DNA of 61,136 nucleotides from Trichomonas tenax (GCA_023091735.1 JALKBU010000205.1:1-61136); one strand, 5' to 3'; shown: positions 1-10,496, counted from the stretch's first letter. Program-made: numbers and translations. The notes: generated by a model not told the origin, from the letters alone.

Positions 1-110
1 TGCATATAGAATTCTGTGTGCATATGAAATCCTATATGCATATAAAACCTATATGCATATGGAGGCCGGAAATGCATATAGGTCACCTAGTTGCAAACCA
101 AAAAATTATA
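1..110. repeat. Cluster of TGCATATA/TATGCATA short repeats
   Basis: About six copies of TGCATATA or near variants (such as TATGCATAT and TATGCACATG) lie within the first 110 bases, several of them perfect palindromes. The spacing is irregular, so this is not a clean tandem array. No gene is visible. It may be the edge of a larger repeat cut by the start of the window. Function is unknown. Confidence 0.5.
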
Positions 111-235
111 TGCACATGGGTCTAATAATCGAAAAACAGCATTTATGCATCTTAACTTTTAGCATATAAATATATTAAAATACTATATATATCATGAATA
201 TAATAACATTAAGTGTTTATTCCCTGGTAACAACA

Positions 236-490
236 ACAGAATGTGCTCTAAAGCAAATGACTGTTCATGAATCCTTAAACCCTATTCCTCACTAAAAAGT
301 TTATTCCAATAGACTATATTGATTTAAGTCTTAATTCCAATAGGGGCAATGATTCCATATATTTATGGCAAATCGGATAAACTCCATTATTCCAATGACA
401 AATTCCGGCGGTTATTCCCTATTGAGTTTATCCGGGAAAAGGGTACTTAATTCCGTTAAACTACTTTATTCCGATAAAGTCCAATATTTT
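236..490. repeat. Intergenic stretch rich in ATTCC motifs with an 11-bp inverted repeat
   Basis: Roughly ten ATTCC or ATTCCG motifs are packed into this stretch. CGGATAAACTC at 374-384 is matched by its exact complement GAGTTTATCCG at 424-434, so the two could form a stem around a 39-base loop. The rest of 1-704 has no supportable gene. An AATAAGGTTGA motif is at 567-577. Whether this is a small decayed mobile element or a regulatory region cannot be told from one copy. Confidence 0.35.
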
Positions 491-704
491 TAATAACATC
501 GTATAGTTATAACATATCTATAGATAAAACATTTTAGATCTCAGAAATCTTTTCATATTTGAGTAAAATAAGGTTGATAATGTCATATGACGATAGTTAT
601 ATTTGTATATTATTGATGCAGTTCTAACAGCCATTTATGGTGGTTTCACAGCATTAAATGGCGGTAGAAGAAGAAGCGCAAGCGAGGTGGAATGAGTTCT
701 ATAT

Positions 705-1595
705 ATGGATGATCCCAGTAACTGGAAAAACCCAGACGCACCAACACAAAAATCAGAATTTTTCGCTTTCAGATGCATTTTCCGAGATTTAACAAATACT
801 CCAATAAGTTTACTATTTGAAAATCATGAAATTAAATTTTTGACTTCTGAATGCAGTTTCTTAAACAATTCTTGTTATAACGCAAGCGGAGTTGACTTTG
901 CATCTATTGGGTACGCAGTTCAATCGAAAGTTACTGCCAATAATACAAAATCACATCATGGTCATGGATATTGTGCTATTCACATATTTAGCATTGACAG
1001 CAGAGAATTGCTATCTGAAAGTTCTAGTGTAGATTGTGCTGCTATGGATTTCTATCAAAATGTTATTATGAGTGGAAGCAATAACAGTATAAATGTATCG
1101 CTTTGTAATATCACTAATAACAAATCAGATGCATTTAATACATTACAGATACCAGGTGGACTTAGCTCGAGTTTTATAAAATTTTCTTGCTTTATGTCGA
1201 ATTTTGCATTTCAGGGCCCTGGAATGATGATTATCTGTCCTGAAATAAACTTTTTTATGTGTAATATTATAAATAATTTCAACATTGAGAGTTTTATTAT
1301 GTTTTCTTTCAATACAACGTTTGACCGATGTTGTCTATTTGAAAATGATTTTGCAAGAACTGTCACGACAGGTCATTATAATATTGTTAAAAATTCTTTC
1401 TTTGACGAATGGATTGTTGAATCGTATTTGTCTGGTCCCATTTTTATAAACTGTTCAAATGTTAGCAGATGCTGTTATGGAAGTTCTACGGCTCCGAAAT
1501 TAATTTATGAAACTTGTATTGATCCACACTATATACGGAATATAATTTGGAGGTATTCAATTCTTGATACTGCTCTCGTTATTTCTCGTTGTTGA
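705..1595 (+). CDS. Beta-helix-like surface-protein fragment (hypothetical)
   Basis: I do not recognise a named family. The 296-residue product is rich in Cys, Asn, Ser and Phe and repeats a pattern like C-x-F-x-N-N and SFF-x-N about every 20-30 residues, as in right-handed beta-helix surface proteins that are abundant in trichomonads (for example the Pmp-like family). It has no signal peptide and no C-terminal membrane segment, which such proteins normally have, so it may be a fragment or decaying copy. None of the start motifs seen at other genes precedes the ATG; the nearest ATAAGGTT-like box is about 130 bp upstream. The truncated tail gene at 60456-60998 could belong to a related family, but that is inference. 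Confidence 0.5.
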   Translation: MDDPSNWKNPDAPTQKSEFFAFRCIFRDLTNTPISLLFENHEIKFLTSECSFLNNSCYNASGVDFASIGYAVQSKVTANNTKSHHGHGYCAIHIFSIDSRELLSESSSVDCAAMDFYQNVIMSGSNNSINVSLCNITNNKSDAFNTLQIPGGLSSSFIKFSCFMSNFAFQGPGMMIICPEINFFMCNIINNFNIESFIMFSFNTTFDRCCLFENDFARTVTTGHYNIVKNSFFDEWIVESYLSGPIFINCSNVSRCCYGSSTAPKLIYETCIDPHYIRNIIWRYSILDTALVISRC

Positions 1596-1650
1596 TTAAA
1601 AATTCATTGAAATTAAAAAGAATCAATTTTATGTTTTTTAAATGTGGCAT

Positions 1651-1670
1651 AAAGGTTAAATAAAAAGTGA
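1651..1670 (+). promoter_or_regulatory. Candidate promoter: AAAGGTTAAA plus AAAAAGTGA
   Basis: AAAGGTTAAA (1651-1660) is followed at once by TAAAAAGTGA (1661-1670), 39 bases before the ATG at 1709. Both motifs recur close to other gene starts in this window, which is the basis for calling it a promoter element. No transcription start is known here. Confidence 0.45.
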
Positions 1671-1708
1671 CATAAATAAGTGGGAAGATTTTCGATTTTT
1701 AAACAGTA

Positions 1709-2677
1709 ATGGCATCGAAAACGCACTTCCCACTTTTTGTTTTCTTAGATATAAACCTCCTTGCGTTAGCTTTCATAATGTTTCGTTTGATAATAAAGCA
1801 TACAAAATTAATTCCGCCAGTTGAGAATCATTTATGCAATTGGAACTCATCGACTCACGTAGGAGGTACAAAAAGAGACGTTGTTTTCCTATTTGCAACA
1901 GCGTTTGGTAAAGGACTTTCGTTATGTGTGAAATCTTTAAGGTCAACAGGTTCGAAATGCCGAATAATTCTATTCGTTCCGAAGTCAATTTTCGTACCAC
2001 AGAAAGAAATCGATGCGATTACAATGTATAATGTCGAAATTGAATATATAGATCTTCATACACGAAATAATCTTCAAGTACCACACATGGATCGTTACGA
2101 ACACGAATTGGTGTGGCTGCAAGCTAATTACAAGTACGTAGACAGAGTTTTACATACAGATGCGTTTGATGTTTTCTTCCAAGGCGATCCATTCGCGAAT
2201 TCGCTCACAAATGACACAATTATGCTCGCTTTAGAGCCCCATCAGTTTAGATCTTGCGGATGGAACTTAGCATGGCTGAAAGATTGTTATGGAGGCAATG
2301 TTTTGGCGAAAATGAGTCATAGATTCATCCTGTGTAGCGGATCAATTGGAGGATCTGCGTATGATTACGTGAAGCTGTTGAAACTGATGACAACACAGAA
2401 AGAATGGTTATCTTGTTGGGAATCAAGTATGGATCAACCAATATTGAATTATTTGGTGTGGAACGGTATATTGGATCAAAATGGAATTAGATATAAACTC
2501 ACCGGCTGCAATGAAGGGTTTTTCACAATGCAGTGGTGTGTGAAAATGCGCGAAGTTCGCTATAATGTTCATGGCCAAATAATTTCACTTGAGAACACTG
2601 TTCCATTCTATATTCATCAGTACAATAGATTTCCAGAACTTCAGCAAAAACTATTCGAGCAATGCGGTCTTTCATAA
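1709..2677 (+). CDS. Type II membrane glycosyltransferase-like protein
   Basis: The 322-residue protein has a short N-terminus and a hydrophobic anchor at about residues 8-28, then a lumenal domain. A D-x-x-D motif (DAFD, in the context HTDAFDVFFQGDPF) resembles the metal/nucleotide-sugar motif of GT-A glycosyltransferases. HQYNR near the C-terminus matches HQYDR in the paralogue at 59000-60328, whose core motif is LDVYDTYFQMDPF. The likely site is the Golgi or ER, acting on surface glycans; donor and acceptor cannot be told. The start is the ATG 39 bases after an AAAAAGTGA element. A decayed copy of the 3' end follows at 2903-3030. Fold assignment rests on motif pattern only. Confidence 0.65.
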   Translation: MASKTHFPLFVFLDINLLALAFIMFRLIIKHTKLIPPVENHLCNWNSSTHVGGTKRDVVFLFATAFGKGLSLCVKSLRSTGSKCRIILFVPKSIFVPQKEIDAITMYNVEIEYIDLHTRNNLQVPHMDRYEHELVWLQANYKYVDRVLHTDAFDVFFQGDPFANSLTNDTIMLALEPHQFRSCGWNLAWLKDCYGGNVLAKMSHRFILCSGSIGGSAYDYVKLLKLMTTQKEWLSCWESSMDQPILNYLVWNGILDQNGIRYKLTGCNEGFFTMQWCVKMREVRYNVHGQIISLENTVPFYIHQYNRFPELQQKLFEQCGLS

Positions 2678-2805
2678 AGTGTTAATTAATATTATTTTTT
2701 AGAAAAGCAATCAAAAGTAAGATATAATTTATTGTTCATGTCAATAAGTAAACCAAAATACTGTTTCTCTGATCAATGAACAATTTTTTCAAGAATCGAG
2801 TAATT

Positions 2806-2872
2806 TGACGTGTAAATTCCCTCATTCAAAAACGTAAATATGTCGTGTAAAAGTCAAATTTGTCGTGTAAAT
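2806..2872 (+). promoter_or_regulatory. Three copies of TGWCGTGTAAA
   Basis: TGACGTGTAAA (2806-2816), TGTCGTGTAAA (2841-2851) and TGTCGTGTAAA (2861-2871) lie in the 225-base gap between the glycosyltransferase and the decayed copy of its 3' end. The motif, in the form TGACATGTAAA or similar, recurs in several other gaps of the window. It is a candidate protein-binding site or a shared repeat fragment. Confidence 0.3.
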
Positions 2873-2902
2873 TCACTTGTTCATACTCAAAGCATTTGCT
2901 AT

Positions 2903-3030
2903 GAGAACACTGTTCCATCATATATTCGTTAGTATAGCAGATTCCCAAAAGTTCAGAAAAAGCTGTTCTAGCAATCAGGTATTTCATAAAGTGCTACTTA
3001 ATAATTCCTTTTTAGAAAAACAAAAATTGA
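2903..3030 (+). pseudogene. Decayed partial duplicate of the glycosyltransferase 3' end
   Basis: This stretch aligns base for base with 2591-2720, the last 29 or so codons and the 3' flank of the glycosyltransferase. Shared landmarks are GAGAACACTGTTCCAT at its start and TTTCATAAAGTG over the stop codon. Identity looks like roughly three quarters by eye. Substitutions introduce stops, for example a CGAGCAA to CTAGCAA type change, so it is not coding. It indicates a past local tandem duplication of which only the tail survives. Confidence 0.75.
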
Positions 3031-3050
3031 AAACATGATATCACCCAATA

Positions 3051-3644
3051 TCAAGAAATGCCATTAGTCACGGAATATACAGTAAAGCATAATTGAAAAT
3101 CCGTCGATGAGAGGACTAAGCATGAAAAGACAAATCCGATTCCACCAACGCCCATAATAATTGCACGCTGTTTCTTGTAGATCTTACATGGTTTTACAAC
3201 AACTTCTGACAAATTGTCCAAAGCTGTTTCGTAGTTCAAGTTCATTGTATTTCTGATAAAGGCCTGGGCATCATATGAGCCAGAATCAATGTTGTTCAGG
3301 AATTCTAGTGTTTCTCTCCCATATTTATCGCATTGTTTATCTCTTTGGATTAATAGAATTTTGATGCCATAAACTATTGCAGACTCATCGTAGCAGGCAA
3401 TGACAAGGCCTGAGAATATAGATGATACAACAATTTGCCATTTTCCTATCCAAGCAAAATCACTAATGAAACTGAGATGAATCATCCCATGCATGATGGC
3501 TTCGACTTTACAGTTGTAATAGTAGTTGGAAGTCACTGCGAAAAGTAATTGCCTGTGATTTAAAGCCCAAATATCGAGCATGAGAAGTCCGATGGAGTAT
3601 ATCAGGCATGAAACTGCACAAATGACGCCGACAATGCCAAAAAT
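3051..3644 (-). pseudogene. 5'-truncated membrane-protein fragment
   Basis: A continuous frame runs from just after a TGA (3645-3647) to 3051. It has no ATG until 3581, after about 20 hydrophobic residues (IFGIVGVICAVSCLIYSIGL) that look like a membrane helix. Two or three more hydrophobic segments follow, with a hydrophilic Cys- and Tyr-containing stretch between them. The pattern suggests a piece of a large multi-helix membrane protein such as trichomonad cyclase-like receptors, but I cannot identify the family. If the ATG at 3581 is used, the product is 176 residues. I think it is a remnant. Confidence 0.45.
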
Positions 3645-3974
3645 TCAACATCGAATTTGAATAGTTTACAATTTCCTTTTCAAAAATATTTTGCCATGTA
3701 AATATATTTCAAAATTTATATGTCAAAGAAATTCTTTGCATTTTTATGTGCAGGAAAAATGAGTGGATTCCACGTCTTAATTGAGTTCCAGTGATTTCAC
3801 TACCCAAATGGAATTAGATTTCTTGCTAAGAAATAGGTTGATTCGATCATGCATTTGAAGATATCATATTCAAAAATTTATCTTTGCGATTTTCCTAATG
3901 TCCTATTGATAGAGGTCTTTGTATTAGATATGAAAGAAAAAATGGGATTGTTATAAGAAAATAAAAGAAATAAT
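3645..3974. other. Intergenic, no gene seen
   Basis: AT-rich spacer between the membrane-protein fragment and the 3' end of the VPS39-like gene. I see no open frame, repeat or structured element that I can support. Confidence 0.4.
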
Positions 3975-6482
3975 TTAGAAATTACTCTTTGCCTTCTTGC
4001 AAACTTCATTTCCGTGATAGATTGCACCGTCTGGGCCAACATAAAATTGGCCATCGTTAATTGGCTTTCCGCATGTGGCACAAACTGATGTTTTCTCAAT
4101 AACAACAGCCTGTGATCTCGCTTTAGCGAGTCTATAGTTGGCATCGACCTTGATGGACTCTGTAACAGCAATTTGCTTGTCGAGGCTTTCGTTTCTCTCG
4201 ACAAGTAAATTGAACAAAACTCTGATAACATCAGCAATCTGCTTGACTGGTGTATCTCTTGGAATCATCTTGATCGTGGCAATTGGATCGATGTATGATA
4301 AATTTCTATTAATGAAATCACACTTCTTATCGAATAACTTCTCACTTCCAATCAATGTGAATGCCACAGTGAAAGCCTCTGGTGGATCTGGAGCAGCTCT
4401 GCAGAATTCTTCAACCTTTTCGAATGGTATTTCTGCTTGATCCTTAAGCATGATTGTGAGAGCCTCCTTATACTTGCCTGTGACTCTGTAGATACAGAAA
4501 GAAATCGCTGGATCAATTGTCTCATTGATATATCCAAGATACTTATCTGCAGAGATGAACTTGGAGTGATTCTCGAGGATCTTAATAGCCTTGCCATTGA
4601 TCTCCTTCTTGGCGGCAGCACGAAGCTCATCGCTCTTAAGTTTAGAAACTCTGGCAGCATTTGTGAACATGACTTCTTCTTCCTTATAGTCTTTACCGTC
4701 GATTAAAGATAAGATCGTAATGTACTTCTTGAAGCACTCATCAATTAACTGAACTGATGGTGTGTAGTCTGGAAGGCTCATCAAGAAGTCGATGTAGAGG
4801 ATTCTCTCCTGTTCACGATGATTCTTTGTGAGCCATGCAAGAACCATTCCTGTGTCGTGGTTCTTAGAAAGAAGGGAATTGATTGCAGCAGATGGGGAGT
4901 TTGGAGAGATCCAATCTAATGTCTTGATGAAGAGCTCAGAATCAAAGCACTCTTGAAGTGTGAAAGAACAGTTTGTGAGATATGCTGTATCCTTTGTTGT
5001 TTCATAAAGCTGCTTCCAGATATTGATAGCTTCCTGGATATCGCCCTTACGAGTTCTAAGGACTGCTAGTGCTGGAGAAACTGGGAACTTGTTCTCCTTG
5101 TTTGCTGTCTCAACAAAGTTCCAAAGCTGCTCCTTATCGAGGGAATCTTCGTTGCTGTGGAGAATAACATCATTGAGCTTGCGTGTCTCATGAATGATCA
5201 CATAGATCTCGGCAAGGGCTGTTGTGAGATACTTGATAACAATCTGCGGGAGACCTGTGTTGATGTAATCGTTGACGTTCTTTTCGACAACAGTGGCAAG
5301 CTTTGAGTAAATCTCGATGTACTTCTGGTTGCCAGCAATAGCAATTTGAGGTGAAACACGAGCCTTGCGTGGTCCTGGGAGAACAAGATCTGGGAAGAGT
5401 GCAAGAAGCTCTCTTGGGTGTGAAAGCCATGTGAACTTGGAGATGAAGTCAAGTGCATCCATCTGGTTCTTTGGCCACATTAAGTTGAAGATGCCAATTG
5501 CAGACTCTGATGCCTGATCTGGAGAAAGGGCACCTAAGAGCTTGTTAACCTTCTCTGCTTGGCCACTCTGAAGCATCTGGAGGAGCTCTGATGGCGGCGG
5601 AATGGATCCAACAATGCTCCATGCTTCGTTTGTGATAATCAAAAGATCAGTCTTAATCATTGTGAATAATCTAACACCTGGAACATTGAAGACAATAGAT
5701 GATGCTTCTGCGGTCTTAATGTTGCAGCGAATGAAATTCTTTGAATAAAACTGATAAATCGCTTTCTCAGGTCCGTAAAAGGCGAGTGGTAATCCGTATG
5801 TTGGGTGGTAATTTGTCATTTCTCCATTTGCATCGTCTCCGCCGTGAATATTCATGAATTCCTGGTATGTAACAAGAAGTTGGTTATTTCCAATGTTGTG
5901 AATAAGTGGTGATGAAATAATTGAGCTCGCGAGTTCTCTTGTTGTCTTTCCGGCGAATTCGTATGAATAATATGACTTGTCGCAACAGTAAATGATGTTC
6001 TTTTCTGAGCAGTTTGCAGCTCTAATTTTAGACGGTGCTTCGAAAGAGAAATCTTCCAAAAGAACGTCACCGATGAATCTGTATACTGTGATTGTCTTAT
6101 CATTGACTAATACGATTTTTGGACGGTCAGATTTGCCCGAAGAGAGGACTATTGAAGCATTTTGTGGGATTGTAGACCTGATGCCACCTGGTCTGATGAT
6201 TTCCACTGGTCCGGGAGCCTCAGCAAGTGTTGTGTAATGTGCAATCATGACTTGTGGGTTCTCTACTGGAATTAATGTCTTGATAAGGTGATTTCTGATG
6301 ATAGGAGATAACGTGTATCTTATATTGAACGAAGTTTTCCCTGCTTTGTCAGCTTTTGATGCCACATAAATGTTGCCAAGCTTGTCACCGATCCACAACA
6401 GGTCGTTGAAATATACGACAGCGGTTGTTTCACTCGCCTTGACAACATCCTTGATCTGCTGGATATTGCTCGGATCTGTCAT
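3975..6482 (-). CDS. VPS39/VPS3-type HOPS/CORVET tethering subunit
   Basis: The 835-residue protein has an N-terminal half of beta-strand character with features of a citron-homology (CNH) propeller at about 15-290. A long alpha-helical region follows (about 300-780), as in clathrin-repeat tethers. The extreme C-terminus carries a small zinc-knuckle-like domain: CATCGKPI, then GPDGAIYHGNEVC, matching the Vps39 C-terminal domain in which paired cysteines sit around a GxxxxH turn. Vam6/Vps39 and TGFBRAP1/Vps3 share this layout. They tether Rab7 or Rab5 membranes to late endosomes and lysosomes. I cannot separate the two subfamilies by eye. The start is supported by the inverted pair of AAAAGTGA-like elements just upstream. 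Confidence 0.75.
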   Translation of the reverse strand: MTDPSNIQQIKDVVKASETTAVVYFNDLLWIGDKLGNIYVASKADKAGKTSFNIRYTLSPIIRNHLIKTLIPVENPQVMIAHYTTLAEAPGPVEIIRPGGIRSTIPQNASIVLSSGKSDRPKIVLVNDKTITVYRFIGDVLLEDFSFEAPSKIRAANCSEKNIIYCCDKSYYSYEFAGKTTRELASSIISSPLIHNIGNNQLLVTYQEFMNIHGGDDANGEMTNYHPTYGLPLAFYGPEKAIYQFYSKNFIRCNIKTAEASSIVFNVPGVRLFTMIKTDLLIITNEAWSIVGSIPPPSELLQMLQSGQAEKVNKLLGALSPDQASESAIGIFNLMWPKNQMDALDFISKFTWLSHPRELLALFPDLVLPGPRKARVSPQIAIAGNQKYIEIYSKLATVVEKNVNDYINTGLPQIVIKYLTTALAEIYVIIHETRKLNDVILHSNEDSLDKEQLWNFVETANKENKFPVSPALAVLRTRKGDIQEAINIWKQLYETTKDTAYLTNCSFTLQECFDSELFIKTLDWISPNSPSAAINSLLSKNHDTGMVLAWLTKNHREQERILYIDFLMSLPDYTPSVQLIDECFKKYITILSLIDGKDYKEEEVMFTNAARVSKLKSDELRAAAKKEINGKAIKILENHSKFISADKYLGYINETIDPAISFCIYRVTGKYKEALTIMLKDQAEIPFEKVEEFCRAAPDPPEAFTVAFTLIGSEKLFDKKCDFINRNLSYIDPIATIKMIPRDTPVKQIADVIRVLFNLLVERNESLDKQIAVTESIKVDANYRLAKARSQAVVIEKTSVCATCGKPINDGQFYVGPDGAIYHGNEVCKKAKSNF

Positions 6483-6493
6483 TTATTTTTATC

Positions 6494-6520
6494 TCACTTT
6501 CATAAAAACCGTAAAAGTGA
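6494..6520 (-). promoter_or_regulatory. Inverted pair of AAAGTGA elements before the VPS39-like gene
   Basis: TCACTTTC at 6494-6501 and AAAAGTGA at 6513-6520 form an inverted pair 12-38 bases upstream of the ATG at 6482. The same motif lies near other starts. A similar inverted pair is at 51671-51701. Confidence 0.4.
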
Positions 6521-7846
6521 GGAATAAAATAAACAAAAATCGCTGAAAATAGACAATATCAAGCTTTTCACCAATGCTATTATAGATATATGTGATCATG
6601 CCAATATTTATAGCAATGCTATCATAGAGATATTCGACGAAACCATATTAAATGTGATAATATGAAAGATATCTTTAATCTGTCATGTAAAGTAATGCTT
6701 TTGACAAATCAAAAATGTTTCTTGCGCTTCTAATTGGATGAACAAATACGTCCTTTATTCATGTATGATATACCTTTATTTAGAGATGCCTTTAGATTGT
6801 TGTTGTCGTCTTTTCTATTTTCTAGTAATATTCTCTTTTGATCTGCAATTATATAATTATTACAACATCATCTATAGCAATGAATCAGCAATATGTTGTC
6901 ACAATTTTTTGATAATGTTCTTGGTTTCATCGAGCAAGAGGAATCATATCATAATTTATCTTAAGAATCTCTTTTTATAACTATTTGGTTGTTTAGTGAT
7001 AGTATATGAATATGCATTTCTGCATGATCTTAATTATGATTTCTTGAGAAATTTCATTAATTATATTATTGAATCATTTTGATCATAGGCAACATGCATT
7101 GAGAAGCTTGAGCTCACCATTTTCATGCCCAATGCAATATATCTCAAAGATATAAGTCACTCTATAATTATGATATGTATTATTCGATAAATGAAATATT
7201 TGGATAATAGCTTGTGGTTAATTATTTATTGTAGCTAAAATAGAATATTGGTGGATTACATATGTTAAGTAGCTTATTGTTTGTAATCATCAATTGTTTT
7301 GGCAATATAGATTGTAAAAACAGTGAAAATGAACTCAACTAGTTCCATAAATAACACGTTTCAAATCAATTTTGCTCTATTGGCAATATTATGCTGTCCA
7401 TCAAAAAACTAATTTGGAGAATGTATCTGTAATGTACTGTTTGTGTATATGCTATACATCATGTTAAAAAGTTGTTTCTGCCAAAAATTAGATTGATTTA
7501 CAAAAAATTGTAAAAATGTTGAATAGCAGGTCAGGTGATCATATAACAGTTAAATATCATATCAAAATTGATCGAATGACATAACAAATTTGTTTTTCGC
7601 AATCCAAAAATGTGAAGGTAGTTGCATACATCAATAGCATTATTAGAATTTCAAGTCAAAACATCTCAAATGTCATTTTTCAAGAATGCAAATAAACAAA
7701 GTCACTTTTCGTAGGTGATCGGGATTTCTGAACTTTATCGGTAATTTTAAATTTTCAATCTAAAACGCTTTATTATGTGAAATCATGTATATAAAATTTG
7801 AAAAGATGAGCGGAAAAGTTTACAAATTTTTTAACATTTCATTTGG
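6521..7846. other. 1.3-kb intergenic spacer
   Basis: Divergent spacer between the VPS39-like gene (minus) and phosphatidylinositol synthase (plus). It is AT-rich. A TGTCATGTAAAG motif is at 6681-6692 and TCACTTTTCG at 7702-7711. A short open frame at 6738-6980 has random-looking composition and I do not accept it. No RNA gene is visible. Confidence 0.4.
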
Positions 7847-8464
7847 ATGGTTTCCTTCTATCTGTACATCCCCAATCTTATTGGGTACACTCGCATCATC
7901 ATGATGTTCGCGGCATACTACTTTGCTGAAACAAAGCCATATGTTTTCTTCATTTGCTATTTCTTATCCCAATTCTTTGACATGTTTGATGGCATGGCTG
8001 CACGTGCCTTCAATCAGTCCACAAAGTTCGGTGCTTTACTTGATATGGTCACTGATAGATGCTCAACAGTTGGTTTATTATTCGTTCTTGCTCAGAGGTA
8101 TCCAAAGTACACCCTCGCCTGCCACTTCTTCGTCTGGCTTGACATTTTCTCCCACTGGGGTCACATGTTGGCTACTCTTAAGTCTGGCTCTGAATCTCAC
8201 AAGAACGTTAAGGATGGTCCATGGCTCCTCCGCTTCTACTACAGAGCTCGCTGGTTCATGGTTCTCCTCATCTTCGGTGCTGAAGGCTGGCCATGCACAA
8301 TGTACCTCCTTAGCTTCGGTGAACAGATTCCAAAGTACATCAGCGTTCCATTCACATATATTGCCTACGCTCTTAGCCCACTCTTCTTCACTAAGCACTT
8401 CATCAACGTTATCCAATTCTTCCATGCTGTTGATCTCCTTGAGAATACTGGAAAGAAAGACTAA
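7847..8464 (+). CDS. CDP-diacylglycerol--inositol 3-phosphatidyltransferase (PI synthase)
   Basis: It makes phosphatidylinositol from CDP-diacylglycerol and myo-inositol in the ER membrane. The 205-residue length fits the family (about 210-220). The CDP-alcohol phosphatidyltransferase signature D-G-x2-A-R-x8-G-x3-D-x3-D is complete (DGMAAR, eight residues, GALLDMVTD). The flanking DMVTDRCST and the N-terminal IPNLIGYTRI are typical of PI synthases rather than of phosphatidylglycerol or choline enzymes. About five or six hydrophobic helices are visible. The ATG follows a TTTCATTTGG initiator-like stretch directly. A short out-of-frame upstream ATG at 7806 overlaps the start. From about 8000 on, codons end in C or G much more than in most neighbours, which suggests high expression. 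Confidence 0.92.
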   Translation: MVSFYLYIPNLIGYTRIIMMFAAYYFAETKPYVFFICYFLSQFFDMFDGMAARAFNQSTKFGALLDMVTDRCSTVGLLFVLAQRYPKYTLACHFFVWLDIFSHWGHMLATLKSGSESHKNVKDGPWLLRFYYRARWFMVLLIFGAEGWPCTMYLLSFGEQIPKYISVPFTYIAYALSPLFFTKHFINVIQFFHAVDLLENTGKKD

Positions 8465-9480
8465 GATGTTTAACACGTTTTCGACTTTGATACGAATAAA
8501 ATAAAAATATAATCCATATTATTATTACAGATAATATATAGTTTTTCCATAATATTTTCATATTCCATTCATTATATAGTGATGTGTATGAGGATGAATA
8601 GAGTTTTGATAATATTAGCATCGCGAGGATTTAGATCAACCGAGAATATGAGTTTTCTATGAATGGTGTATAGTTCATATTGTTTGTATATCTTAGAAAG
8701 TGTGTTTATTGAAAGATTTACCTCAATATGAAATTTGCTTTAACCAATATTCCGATAAAATCGATCAAAACCATTCCATAAGTTGTTTTATGCTCATTAG
8801 TGTATGTTTCAGTGCTTCAGAGTGCTCAAAGATACTCAATTGCGTTGAAACAAGCGTGTTGTTAATTTTGCGCACGTGGTTATTTAAGCCATTGCACAGC
8901 ATGCAAACATTGCAACAAACGCACAGCTTTGATATAGCCACATAGAAAACACACATATGAGTATATTATCTGCTATGCGTATCCGAATTTAAGCAGATAT
9001 TCGGCCTGAGGGCTTTGTTTAATGTGCCCATAGACTGTCACTTTTATTTCATAAAGATCATTCATTCTATCAAAGCAGGAGAGTCATAAAGACATAATAC
9101 ATATACACACCATATCACCGCAACCATATATAATACAACATGTGATACATGTTAAAATCATTAATTTATCTACGGCAAATAATTAGGATAGTTTCAATAT
9201 TATCACAAAACACGTTATGTATTTCTTCCTGAAGTTATGCATGATTGATTTATGATATTATACACATATTGAACGATTTCGAGAGACTTTCTTGTTAATG
9301 TTGAGCTAAATGTAAACCCGCAAAGCTTAACGTACAGTAATTTTTATTTTCGATGGAAGCCGAAAATTTGCCCAATGTGGCGCATAGCAATTTCATTGTT
9401 GGGTATCGGAAATGAGCAACAAAGAAATATGTTTTGCACGAGTAATCGACAGATCATTATCTCAAATCTTTTTGAAGATA
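8465..9480. other. 1-kb intergenic spacer
   Basis: No gene I can support. GAGGGCTTTGTTTAA at 9008-9022 reappears inverted with one mismatch at 14617-14631. TCACTTTTAT lies at about 9038. A 20-codon reading frame near 9352 is too short to call. Small open frames at 8700-8950 on both strands look random. Confidence 0.4.
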
Positions 9481-10496
9481 TCAAATATTTTGGCACGAAG
9501 TCTTATACAGACAATAACAATACAAATTAATAACAAAATGATAATTTGAAATTTCACAATCGTGGCGCTTCCAAAAAGTGATTCCATCAGCTTCACCATA
9601 ACCAATCAACGAGCTGGAAGTATCAAAATATAGCTTTGATTTAGCTTCCAGGTTAACTCCACTTTCGATCAACTTCGAAGTAGCCATGCATTTATTATAA
9701 CATGCAGCAAGGTGAAGTGGAGTTCGTCCATCTATATCGACAGCTTCCATGTTTGCGCCACTTTCGAGCAATTTCGAGGTAGTTTTGTAACATTTAGAAT
9801 ATGAAGCAATGTACAATGGAGTCTGTCGAAATATATCCACAGCTTCTATGTTTGCACCACATGAAATCAATTTCGAAGTAGTATTTGACTATTATAAAAT
9901 GCAGAAGTATGAAGCTGGCTCCATAAATAGACTTTTCTTCAATATTTGCGCCTCTAAAAATCAGGATTGAGATGATTTTATTGCAACTATACATAGCTGT
10001 ATAATGAAGATGTGTGTATCCCAATTTATCATTTCTTCACAAGCAGCACTATTCGAGAATGGAATAATCATGAATGATTTTCTGCATTTCAAATTTTGAA
10101 AAATTCCATTTGGCAAAAATACAACATATAATTGGATAATATCTGATCGATGTTTTCGTTGATATCTTTAATTCCTAACTCTTTTAAAATTAGGCTTTGG
10201 AAAAGAGGATGAAAATATAAAACACTGAGTTGCGGCCCATAATTGGAAAAAATGAATTTTAGAACCTCACAGTAGTCCCTGATAAGTGCAGGATGATCTT
10301 TAGAAGCTAAGTTAATGAGTGAAAAAAGAACAGATATATCAAGTTGGTGATAATCCAGAAATTAAAGTATTTGTAACTCTAACTCTGCATATTTTCCTTT
10401 TTTAAGGTCTAGAATACTGCGAAAGAATTCTATATAATCACTACAATGTTTATATAAGAATTTAAACATCTCAATGTTCATTTCTTGTGATGCCAT
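9481..10496 (-). pseudogene. DUF3447/ankyrin-repeat gene, broken
   Basis: The reading frame starts at an ATG at 10496 (MASQEMNIEMFKFLYKH) and continues in the style of the trichomonad DUF3447 family (VLYFHPLFQSLILKELG). A TAA interrupts it around 10362, a stop follows around 10096, and the frame changes near 9870. It resumes as at least three ankyrin repeats with typical motifs (SGANIEAVDIFRQTPLYIAS, ESGANMEAVDIDGRTPLHLA). The tail after about 9630 no longer matches ankyrin. These proteins are usually cytosolic interaction modules of unknown role. This copy cannot make a full product, and a second dead member lies at 53168-55226. Confidence 0.8.

Noticed and set aside
6738..6980. 80-codon open frame
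   Set aside because: Hydrophobic and Cys-rich by AT bias only, no start motif, no neighbour logic.
9352..9414. 20-codon open frame starting MEAENLPNVAH
   Set aside because: Too short, without a motif or neighbour context.
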